Assembly (NCBI GenBank): GCA_020629835.1 | Contig: JAHDCO010000030.1 | Location: 1 to 44,055, forward strand | Reading direction: 5' to 3' | Source of the DNA: Granulosicoccaceae bacterium | Lineage (GTDB): Bacteria > Pseudomonadota > Gammaproteobacteria > Granulosicoccales > Granulosicoccaceae | DNA: 44,055 nt | In this document: positions 37,837 through 44,055 of the stretch, piece by piece | Layout: each line of letters begins with the position of its first letter | Position numbering within the stretch: position 1 is the stretch's first letter | Position numbers and translations under genes: made by a program | The notes under the pieces: generated by a model | What the model saw: only the letters and a program-made list of their open reading frames with translations | The model's database searches: none | Told to the model about the DNA's origin: nothing

Positions 37837-38579
37837 GCGAAAATACAAACCCTATTGTGTTGGTCACTGGCGCAAGCCGAGGTATCGGTGCGGCCATCTC
37901 AGATAAGTTCGTGGCATCGGGTGCAACGGTGATTGGTACGGCGACCAGTCAGGCGGGTGCCGATAAAATCTCAGAACGTTTCGCCGCGGCTGGCGGTACG
38001 GGCGCAGGTTGGGTGTTAAACGTAACCGAAGCCGATGCTTGCGAGGCGACATTGAAAGCCATCGCTCAAGAATATGGCGCCTTGTCGGTGCTAATTAATA
38101 ACGCCGGCATCACGCGGGACACGCTAACGATGCGCATGAAAGAGGGCGACTGGGACGCCGTGATAGACACCAACCTTACCAGTGTCTGGCGTTTGTCCAA
38201 GCTTGCTATAAAACCGATGATGAAACAGCGCTTCGGGCGCATCATTAATATTTCATCGGTTGTTGGTCACACCGGCAACGCAGGTCAAGTAAACTACGCC
38301 GCAGCAAAAGCCGGGTTGTCAGGCATGACGAAGTCCATGGCATTGGAGCTAGGCTCGCGTGGTATTACGGTGAACGCGATTGCGCCCGGGTTTATTCAAT
38401 CCGATATGACTGATGAGCTTTCCGATGAGCAAAAAAGTGCGCTCATGGGTTCGATCGCTCTGGGTCGTTTCGGTAGCCCCGACGACGTCGCTGCAGCGGC
38501 TGAATTTCTAGCCTCTGACAGCGCGGGATACATTACAGGCCACACCTTGCATGTCAACGGTGGCATGTATATGGGCTAA
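37833..38579 (+). CDS. fabG: 3-oxoacyl-ACP reductase FabG
   Basis: NADPH-dependent reduction of 3-oxoacyl-ACP. 248 residues. A short-chain dehydrogenase: TGASRGIG nucleotide site, NNAG, Ser in SSVVGH, catalytic Y155 and K159 in NYAAAKAG, and the C-terminal GHTLHVNGGMYM that is typical of FabG. Starts within the fabD stop (ATGA). About 200 bases separate it from acpP, and I see no other gene there. Confidence 0.97.
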   Translation: MSENTNPIVLVTGASRGIGAAISDKFVASGATVIGTATSQAGADKISERFAAAGGTGAGWVLNVTEADACEATLKAIAQEYGALSVLINNAGITRDTLTMRMKEGDWDAVIDTNLTSVWRLSKLAIKPMMKQRFGRIINISSVVGHTGNAGQVNYAAAKAGLSGMTKSMALELGSRGITVNAIAPGFIQSDMTDELSDEQKSALMGSIALGRFGSPDDVAAAAEFLASDSAGYITGHTLHVNGGMYMG

Positions 38580-38725
38580 TTTGTTCCGGATGTTGCGGTT
38601 GAAAGCAGCAACCAGAGCCCTATATTCGAGCAGAATTTGTACAGTTGCGAGGTATCTACCGGGTAACTGGGTAAAACGCACAGCGTCGCCGGCAAAATTG
38701 CGTGGCGCGCTGACGGTGGTTTCAC

Positions 38726-38731
38726 TACAAT
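38726..38731 (+). promoter_or_regulatory. Possible -10 box upstream of acpP
   Basis: TACAAT, five of six matches to the consensus, lies 47 bases before the acpP start in the 199-base fabG-acpP gap. No good -35 is at 16-18 bases, so this is weak. acpP needs far more product than its neighbours, so a promoter inside the gap is plausible. Confidence 0.3.
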
Positions 38732-38778
38732 AGCGGCGCGACGGATGTGTCCGCTAATTTTTTCGGAGTTTACCTACG

Positions 38779-39018
38779 ATGAGCAGTATCGACGAACGCG
38801 TCAAAAAGATTGTTGTCGAGCAATTGGGTGTTAAAGAAGACGAAGTCACCAACTCGGCTTCTTTTGTTGAGGATCTCGGTGCTGACTCACTCGATACGGT
38901 CGAGCTGGTCATGGCGCTGGAAGAGGAATTTGAATGTGAAATTCCTGATGAAGAAGCAGAAAAGATCACTACGGTGCAGCAAGCGGTTGATTACGTAAAC
39001 GCGCACCTAGAGGCATAA
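38779..39018 (+). CDS. acpP: Acyl carrier protein
   Basis: Carries acyl chains on a phosphopantetheine arm. 79 residues, strongly acidic. The prosthetic serine is S37 (counting Met) in [10 protein letters not shown]. The sequence [18 protein letters not shown] and the end part VNAHLEA are classical. ATG with CGGAG upstream. Followed by a strong hairpin before fabF that may set the ratio of acpP to fabF. Confidence 0.99.
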   Translation: MSSIDERVKKIVVEQLGVKEDEVTNSASFVEDLGADSLDTVELVMALEEEFECEIPDEEAEKITTVQQAVDYVNAHLEA

Positions 39019-39041
39019 ACCTCACATTGTTTGGATGAAGC

Positions 39042-39065
39042 AAACCGGCGCACAGGCGCCGGTTT
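39042..39065 (+). terminator. Hairpin between acpP and fabF (partial terminator or stabiliser)
   Basis: AAACCGGCGC and GCGCCGGTTT form a perfect ten-pair stem with loop ACAG, followed by GTCGTTTAG. The T-run is short, so termination may be incomplete. It sits 23 bases after the acpP stop and 54 before fabF, which fits partial termination or message protection that keeps acpP expression above fabF. Confidence 0.65.
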
Positions 39066-39119
39066 GTCGTTTAGCCGTTAAAAAACCGCGTGCGATCTGT
39101 ATCGCAGGGCGAGGAAATC

Positions 39120-40367
39120 ATGTCTTCTAAAAGACGCGTTGTGGTGACAGGGTTGGGGCTTATTACCCCGGTTGGTAATACTGTTGAAAGCGCCTGGCAG
39201 GCGATACTTGCCGGACAGTCGGGTGTGCAAACCATCGACTTTTTCGACGTAGAGCCATACGCCACCAAGTTCAGTGCTTCAGTCAAAGGCTTTGACCCGC
39301 TGGAGTATTCGGCCAAAAAAGACGTTCGGAAAATGGATACCTTCGTACACTTTGGCGTCGCTGCGGGCGAACAGGCCATTAAGGACGCTGGGTTGGACGA
39401 AGCCGATGGAATCGATTTAGAACGCGTTGGCGTGGCAGTGGGCTCTGGCATCGGTGGACTGCCCAACATCGAAGTGCAACACCAAGCGATGTTGAACGGT
39501 GGCCCGCGTAAGGTTTCGCCGTTTTTTGTACCGTCAACCATCATCAATATGATCAGCGGTAACATCTCTATAAAGCGCGGCTTTAAAGGGCCGAACATCT
39601 GCATTACTACCGCCTGCACGACCGGCACCCACAACATCGGTGATGCGGCTCGCATCATTGAATACGGTGACGCCGATATTATGATCGCCGGTGGCGCCGA
39701 AATGGCTACGTGCCCGCTTGGTTTATCCGGTTTCGGTGCCGCACGAGCGCTGTCTACTCGCAACGATGACCCGGCTGCTGCTTCCCGGCCCTGGGATGAA
39801 GACCGTGATGGTTTCGTGTTAGGTGACGGTGCAGGCGTTATGGTGTTGGAAGAATACGAACACGCGAAAGCGCGAGGTGCCACCATCTATTGTGAGTTAG
39901 CGGGTTATGGCATGTCCGGGGATGCGTATCACATGACGTTACCGGCAGCCGGTGGTGAAGGCGCAGCCCGTTGCATGAAAGTGGCCTTGAAGAACTCAAA
40001 TCTTGAACCTTCTGATATCAGCTACATTAATGCGCACGGTACGTCCACACCCGCAGGTGATTTGGCTGAAACTGAAGCGGTCAAGTCGGTATTTGGTGCT
40101 CATGCGCAGGATGTTTTAGTGTCATCAACCAAGAGTATGACCGGACATCTGTTAGGTGCAGCCGGCGGCATTGAAGCGGTGTTTAGTGTGTTGGCATTAC
40201 GTGATCAGACTGCGCCTCCCACCATCAATTTAGATAACCCCAGTGACGGTTGTGATCTGGATTACGTTCCAGGTACCGCCAGAGCGGCCAAGCTCACGGC
40301 GGCGTTGTCCAACTCATTTGGTTTTGGCGGCACAAATGGCACCTTAGTGTTTAAGCAGGTCAGCTAA
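39120..40367 (+). CDS. fabF: 3-oxoacyl-ACP synthase II (FabF)
   Basis: Condenses acyl-ACP with malonyl-ACP, and sets unsaturation response to temperature. 415 residues. [14 protein letters not shown] at the start; nucleophile C166 in [12 protein letters not shown]; histidines in [11 protein letters not shown] and [12 protein letters not shown]; glycine-rich end FGFGGTNG. The frame continues upstream to 39090, but ATG 39120 is preceded by GAGGAAA and matches the family start. mltG follows after 10 bases; pabC, which often lies between, is missing. Confidence 0.98.
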   Translation: MSSKRRVVVTGLGLITPVGNTVESAWQAILAGQSGVQTIDFFDVEPYATKFSASVKGFDPLEYSAKKDVRKMDTFVHFGVAAGEQAIKDAGLDEADGIDLERVGVAVGSGIGGLPNIEVQHQAMLNGGPRKVSPFFVPSTIINMISGNISIKRGFKGPNICITTACTTGTHNIGDAARIIEYGDADIMIAGGAEMATCPLGLSGFGAARALSTRNDDPAAASRPWDEDRDGFVLGDGAGVMVLEEYEHAKARGATIYCELAGYGMSGDAYHMTLPAAGGEGAARCMKVALKNSNLEPSDISYINAHGTSTPAGDLAETEAVKSVFGAHAQDVLVSSTKSMTGHLLGAAGGIEAVFSVLALRDQTAPPTINLDNPSDGCDLDYVPGTARAAKLTAALSNSFGFGGTNGTLVFKQVS

Positions 40368-40377
40368 GCCTTAAACT

Positions 40378-41385
40378 ATGTGGCGTTTTTTTCGAAACCT
40401 GTTTCTGCTCGCCGTTGTGGTTACCGGTGCAGCGGCATTCTGGGCGTATACGGACTACCAAAGTTTTCTTCAGAGAGAGCGGGTACTCAGCGAAGCCAAT
40501 CAATCGTTTACCGTGCAACGAGGTTGGTCTGCTAAACGCGTTGCGAATGAGTTAAACAGTCTGGGCGTAATCGATAAGCCGCATTGGTTTGAACTGTATG
40601 CGCGGCTTAGCAACCAGGCACCGGCAATCAAATCGGGAGAGTTTGATTTACCGACCCCTACAACCGTGCCGGAGCTGTTGTCCATCCTGGTAGAAGGTAA
40701 AACGGTTCAGTACACACAAACCATCATCGAAGGCCACAATTGGCGGCAAGTGCGAGATCAAGTGGCTAACGCACAGGATTTGGTACAAACGCTTAATGGC
40801 TTAAGTGATGATGAGTTGATGGCCGAATTAGGCTTGGAAGGACAGCATCCCGAAGGGTCGTTTTTTGCCGATACTTATGCCTTTCCAAAAAACACCACGG
40901 ACGCTGATTATTTAAAACGTGCAAACGCGTTGTTAACTTCTGTACTGCAAGAAGAGTGGGAGGCCAGGCAAGAAGGTTTGCCGTTTGAATCGCCGTATGA
41001 AGCGTTGATCTTGGCATCCATTGTTGAAAAAGAAACGGCCGTCCCGGAAGAAAGACCAGAGATAGCGGGGGTGTTTGTATCGCGCTTAAGAAAAGGCATG
41101 CGGTTACAAACAGACCCAACGGTGATTTATGGAATGGGTGAAGCCTACGATGGCAATATTCGCCGCAAAGACCTGACCACCGATACGCCTTACAACACCT
41201 ACACGCGCGGTGGTTTACCGCCAACACCAATTGCCATGGTAGGGCGGGACGCCATCAACGCGGTGATGAATCCACAAAGCACCACCGCCTTATACTTCGT
41301 TTCCCGCGGAGATGGCACACATAAGTTTTCGGATACACTGGAAGAACACAACGCGGCTGTGCGCAAATACCAGTTGAAACGATAG
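40378..41385 (+). CDS. mltG: Endolytic murein transglycosylase MltG
   Basis: Cuts nascent glycan strands and may end their elongation. 335 residues: N-terminal helix at about 7-25 anchoring it in the inner membrane, a LysM-like part, then the YceG domain. The catalytic glutamate region is LASIVEKETAVPEERPEIAG with E217/E219, followed by FVSRLRKGMRLQTDPTVIYG, the TDTPYNTYTRGGLPPTPI segment and ALYFVSRGDGTHKFS. ATG start. Overlaps tmk by one base. Confidence 0.97.
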   Translation: MWRFFRNLFLLAVVVTGAAAFWAYTDYQSFLQRERVLSEANQSFTVQRGWSAKRVANELNSLGVIDKPHWFELYARLSNQAPAIKSGEFDLPTPTTVPELLSILVEGKTVQYTQTIIEGHNWRQVRDQVANAQDLVQTLNGLSDDELMAELGLEGQHPEGSFFADTYAFPKNTTDADYLKRANALLTSVLQEEWEARQEGLPFESPYEALILASIVEKETAVPEERPEIAGVFVSRLRKGMRLQTDPTVIYGMGEAYDGNIRRKDLTTDTPYNTYTRGGLPPTPIAMVGRDAINAVMNPQSTTALYFVSRGDGTHKFSDTLEEHNAAVRKYQLKR

Positions 41386-42017
41386 TGACTACACCAGGCA
41401 AATTCTTATCACTGGAAGGCCTTGAAGGCGTTGGCAAAACGACCAACTTAGCGTTTATAAAAGAGCGAGTGGAAGCGGCGGGCTATGAGCTTGTGGTTAC
41501 CCGAGAGCCTGGAGGCACAGAACTCGGGGAAGCACTACGAGACGTGTTACTGCACAGCCATCACAGCATGCAAGCCGAAACTGAAATGCTCATCATGGCC
41601 GCATCTCGATCGGAGCACTTGGCATCAGTGATCTTGCCGGCACTTGCTGATGGAAAATGGGTATTAAGTGATCGCTACCTGGACGCCAGTTTGGCTTACC
41701 AAGGTGGTGGCCGTGGCATAGGCGTACAAACGGTGCGTCATGTTCATCAGTTGGCGGGCGTAACCCGATTGCCAGATAAAACCTGGTTATTGGACATGCC
41801 TGTAAACGTTGGGCGCGAGCGTATACAAAAACGCGGCAAGCTCGATCGTATCGAAACCGAGAACGTCGCTTTTTTCGAACGATGTCGGGAAGCCTATCTG
41901 GCGGTGGCGACAGCCGAACCTGAACGTATTGATGTCATTGATGCCAGCCAAAGTATTGCTGAAGTTCAAGCGGCAATCGATAAAAGCCTTGCGCCACTGC
42001 TGCAGCGTATCGATTAA
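41385..42017 (+). CDS. tmk: Thymidylate kinase
   Basis: Makes dTDP from dTMP for DNA synthesis. 210 residues. P-loop SLEGLEGVGKTT near residue 10, TREPGGTELGE with the DR-like arginine, and DRYLDASLAYQGGGRG, as in proteobacterial TMPK. The lid region has RIQKRGKLDRIE. The GTG start uses the last base of the mltG stop. Confidence 0.97.
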   Translation: MTTPGKFLSLEGLEGVGKTTNLAFIKERVEAAGYELVVTREPGGTELGEALRDVLLHSHHSMQAETEMLIMAASRSEHLASVILPALADGKWVLSDRYLDASLAYQGGGRGIGVQTVRHVHQLAGVTRLPDKTWLLDMPVNVGRERIQKRGKLDRIETENVAFFERCREAYLAVATAEPERIDVIDASQSIAEVQAAIDKSLAPLLQRID

Positions 42018-42019
42018 CG

Positions 42020-43048
42020 ATGGCTAAAACCGACGATGAACAACCACAAGCTCTGCGCTTGTCCAGCCGTTGTCCACCGTGGTTTGCATCGTCGTTTCAA
42101 CACTTACTAAACAGGCATCGGCAAGGCAGGCTTCCACATGCGCTGCTGCTCAGTGGTGCTGCCGAGGTGGGTAAGCGGTGGTTCGCTGAGCACTTAGTCA
42201 AAGCCTTACTGTGTCGAGCGGATACGAATAGCGTACCCAGCATCCCTTGTGGCCAGTGTGCGTCGTGCGCGCAGTTGCAATCCGGTTCTTCCTCGGAGTT
42301 TCGTTACTTAACCCCTGCCGGTAAGAGCATGACCATCCGCATCGATCCGGTCAGAGAGCTTGTTGATTGGCTGCAACTCTCAGCCAGTGCCGGGCGTTAT
42401 CGAATCGCCCTTATCACGGGTGCTGATTCCATGAATCGCGCCGCGGCTAATGCCTTATTGAAAACACTGGAAGAACCGGCTGCCAATAGCCTGTGCATCT
42501 TGGTGGCGGATAAGCCGGCGCTGTTGCCAGCTACCATCATGAGTCGATGCCAAAAGATGGTGCTGTCGATAGAAGAGCCGCAACAGGCCGTGGATTGGTT
42601 GCAGCCGCAATTATCGACCAACGTATCCGCCGGTGCAGCGCTGGACGCCGCTCGTGGTGCTCCACTTCGTGCGCTGCGAGAGACACAACCGGAGTGGCAA
42701 AGCCAGCGAGCGGTCATCGATGCGGCCTGGTGGAATTTATTACTGCACAAGCGCAGCGTCGGTGCGATCGTGGAGTCGTTGAAGGATGTGCCGCTAGAGA
42801 GTTGCTTGTCGCGTTTTATGGCGCTGTGTGCGGATGCGGCCAGAGTGCAGGTTGGCGCCTCAGCTCTGGCCAGTGCAGAACCTTTGTCTGAGGAACAACG
42901 TGCCGCTCATCAGCGATTGAAAAGTGAGCAGTGGTTCACAATTCACGATCAACTTTTGAATTTGTACCGAATCGACAGTGCCAGCTTTAAGACTCAGACT
43001 GTGCTTGAGGGATTTCTTGCCGATACCCGTCTTAAGTTAAACGGTTGA
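42020..43048 (+). CDS. holB: DNA polymerase III delta-prime subunit
   Basis: Clamp-loader subunit. 342 residues. The P-loop AAEVGKRW is degenerate, as expected for delta-prime. The zinc module has cysteines C64-type in LLCRADTN and in PCGQCASC. Sensor-like LLKTLEEPA and SRCQKM complete the AAA module. The ATG lies two bases after tmk. Order tmk-holB-pilZ is conserved in gammaproteobacteria. Confidence 0.95.
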   Translation: MAKTDDEQPQALRLSSRCPPWFASSFQHLLNRHRQGRLPHALLLSGAAEVGKRWFAEHLVKALLCRADTNSVPSIPCGQCASCAQLQSGSSSEFRYLTPAGKSMTIRIDPVRELVDWLQLSASAGRYRIALITGADSMNRAAANALLKTLEEPAANSLCILVADKPALLPATIMSRCQKMVLSIEEPQQAVDWLQPQLSTNVSAGAALDAARGAPLRALRETQPEWQSQRAVIDAAWWNLLLHKRSVGAIVESLKDVPLESCLSRFMALCADAARVQVGASALASAEPLSEEQRAAHQRLKSEQWFTIHDQLLNLYRIDSASFKTQTVLEGFLADTRLKLNG

Positions 43049-43058
43049 GATAGAGCCC

Positions 43059-43406
43059 ATGACCGGCGAAGCCCGTAAAGGCATCATTGCATTTTCCATC
43101 ACCGACCGCGGTGCGTTGTATTCCTCGTACATGCAGTACGTGCAGAACGGTGGAGTATTTGTACCTACTGCCCGTAGCTACAACATTGGCGACAAGGTTT
43201 TCGTACTGTTGAAGCTTATGGACGATACCGTCCCACATCCTATTGAGGCCGAAGTGGTTTGGATAACCCCACCTGGTGCTCAGGGAAATAAAACCCCTGG
43301 CGTGGGTGTACAGTTCAGCGACGGTAATGACGGATCTGCAAAAAACAGCATCGAGCAGCATCTAGGCGGTGTGTTGCAATCAGAGCGCCCAACTCAAACG
43401 ATGTAA
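43059..43406 (+). CDS. pilZ: Type IV pilus protein PilZ
   Basis: Promotes pilus extension; the founding PilZ-domain protein. 115 residues. Motifs ISLT-like SITDRGAL, NGGVFVPTARSY, VWITPPGAQGNKTPGVGVQF. The RxxxR motif and DxSxxG of c-di-GMP-binding PilZ domains are not seen, as in the true PilZ, so it likely works by protein contacts. ATG start, ten bases after holB. Confidence 0.94.
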   Translation: MTGEARKGIIAFSITDRGALYSSYMQYVQNGGVFVPTARSYNIGDKVFVLLKLMDDTVPHPIEAEVVWITPPGAQGNKTPGVGVQFSDGNDGSAKNSIEQHLGGVLQSERPTQTM

Positions 43407-43499
43407 CTGAGCCGGATTCCAGTACTTTCGGCCGTAGTAGGGTGCACGGGTCTGATAACATTCTGCATTCATTTTGCAACGCTTGCTAAGTAAGTTCTC

Positions 43500-43859
43500 A
43501 TGACTAAATCGCCTTCAGCATCAGGTGCCAGCCAGCGCACTCGCCAGCGCAGCGGCAAACGTCCTAGCGATGTATCTGATTTGGTTTACGTGGCCGACAG
43601 CGACATTCATGGCAAAGGCATGTTTGCCGCCGTCGACATAAAGAAGAACACATTGATTGGCGAGCTAGTCGGTACGCCCACACGGGAAGACGGCATTTAC
43701 GTTTTGTGGATAACCAAGAAACTCGGTTTGACGCTGAAAAACGATTTGAAATACATCAATCACGGCAAAAAACCCAACTGCGAACTTTCCGATGTGGATG
43801 TAGTTACCACGCGAGCCATAAAAAAAGACGAAGAACTGCTGCACGATTACGGCTGGTGA
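43500..43859 (+). CDS. Small SET-domain protein (putative lysine methyltransferase)
   Basis: 119 residues. A short basic, Ser/Arg-rich N-terminal tail (about 1-25) is followed by one SET domain: YVADSDIHGKGMFAAVDI, a LIGELVG strand, YINHGKKPNCEL in place of the usual NHSCxPN, and EELLHDYGW with the catalytic-type Tyr. There are no pre- or post-SET cysteines. It is therefore a bacterial-type minimal SET protein, possibly an enzyme, with unknown target. ATG start, 93 bases after pilZ; its stop overlaps the apbE start. Confidence 0.85.
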   Translation: MTKSPSASGASQRTRQRSGKRPSDVSDLVYVADSDIHGKGMFAAVDIKKNTLIGELVGTPTREDGIYVLWITKKLGLTLKNDLKYINHGKKPNCELSDVDVVTTRAIKKDEELLHDYGW

Positions 43860-44055
43860 TGTTTGCACGGGTGCAGCGCAGGGCCTGCGGGCTAAGCGCT
43901 GCTCTGGTTTTAATGACGTTGTTCATGGGCGGGTGCAACCGCGATGTCGAAGACGAACAGCAACGCCAACCCATCGCTCTGTCGGGTCCAACGATGGGTA
44001 CCCAATGGTCGATAACCCTGGGTACAGAGAACATTCAGTACCAAGAGCTCTCCAA
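43859..44055 (+). CDS. apbE: ApbE-type FAD:protein FMN transferase, 5' part only
   Basis: The first 65 codons of a gene cut by the window end. A lipoprotein signal ends at C26 after MGG, then SGPTMGTQWSI, the typical ApbE start of mature protein. ApbE attaches FMN to threonine in Nqr/Rnf and other flavoproteins in the periplasm. The target genes are not visible here. The ATG overlaps the SET-gene stop (TGATG), so the two are co-translated. Confidence 0.85.
   Translation, partial: MFARVQRRACGLSAALVLMTLFMGGCNRDVEDEQQRQPIALSGPTMGTQWSITLGTENIQYQELS

Overview
The window looks like chromosome of a free-living gammaproteobacterium outside the Enterobacterales. The tmRNA encodes a gammaproteobacterial-type tag (ANDDNYALAA). 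The housekeeping blocks rlmN-pilW-hisS-yfgM-bamB-der, cysZ<>smc-zipA-ligA and fabD-fabG-acpP-fabF-mltG-tmk-holB-pilZ are typical of that class. A proteasome-like peptidase that is not classical HslV sits beside ndk. PilW and PilZ imply type IV pili, and MsrPQ implies periplasmic protein repair. I cannot name the genus. Start codons are unusual: about a third of the protein genes begin with GTG or TTG.

Layout. 1-3000: a telomere-like AAACCC repeat at the very edge, a DUF1643-type gene, an orthodox aquaporin, then about 0.9 kb of AT-rich gene-poor DNA with an A-rich hexamer repeat, then the tmRNA gene ssrA on the minus strand. 3188-7974: purL, translationally coupled to a HAD-IIA phosphatase-like gene. 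7930-10342 (minus): a hybrid sensor kinase with a small exported sulfite-oxidase-fold protein that has no cysteine. 10466-12514 (minus): a stand-alone DUF4011-type protein without a helicase motor. 12724-14357: msrPQ. 14443-15423 (minus): mdh, sharing a bidirectional terminator with msrQ. 15567-23875: nrdR, the proteasome-like peptidase, ndk, rlmN, pilW, hisS, yfgM, bamB, der. 23961-26398: an acyl-CoA synthetase with a histone-H1-like tail, coupled to a HAD hydrolase. 26435-29370: a doubtful small ORF, a membrane-anchored ankyrin protein, and a minus-strand M23 peptidase/cysZ pair. 29471-35955: smc, zipA, ligA. 36024-43406: dapB followed by the fatty-acid synthesis/mltG/tmk/holB/pilZ cluster. 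43500-44055: a small SET-domain protein and the start of apbE, cut by the window end.

Working together: the central blocks serve envelope building and division (ZipA, BamB, YfgM, MltG, M23, FabDGF/AcpP, DapB), chromosome maintenance (SMC, LigA, HolB, Tmk, Ndk, NrdR) and translation (HisS, RlmN, Der, tmRNA). The parts that look least described are the cysteine-free sulfite-oxidase-fold protein with its hybrid kinase, the motor-less DUF4011 protein next to msrPQ, and the proteasome-like peptidase with an N-terminal serine and no ATPase partner. All assignments come from reading motifs and remembered family sequences; no database search was run.
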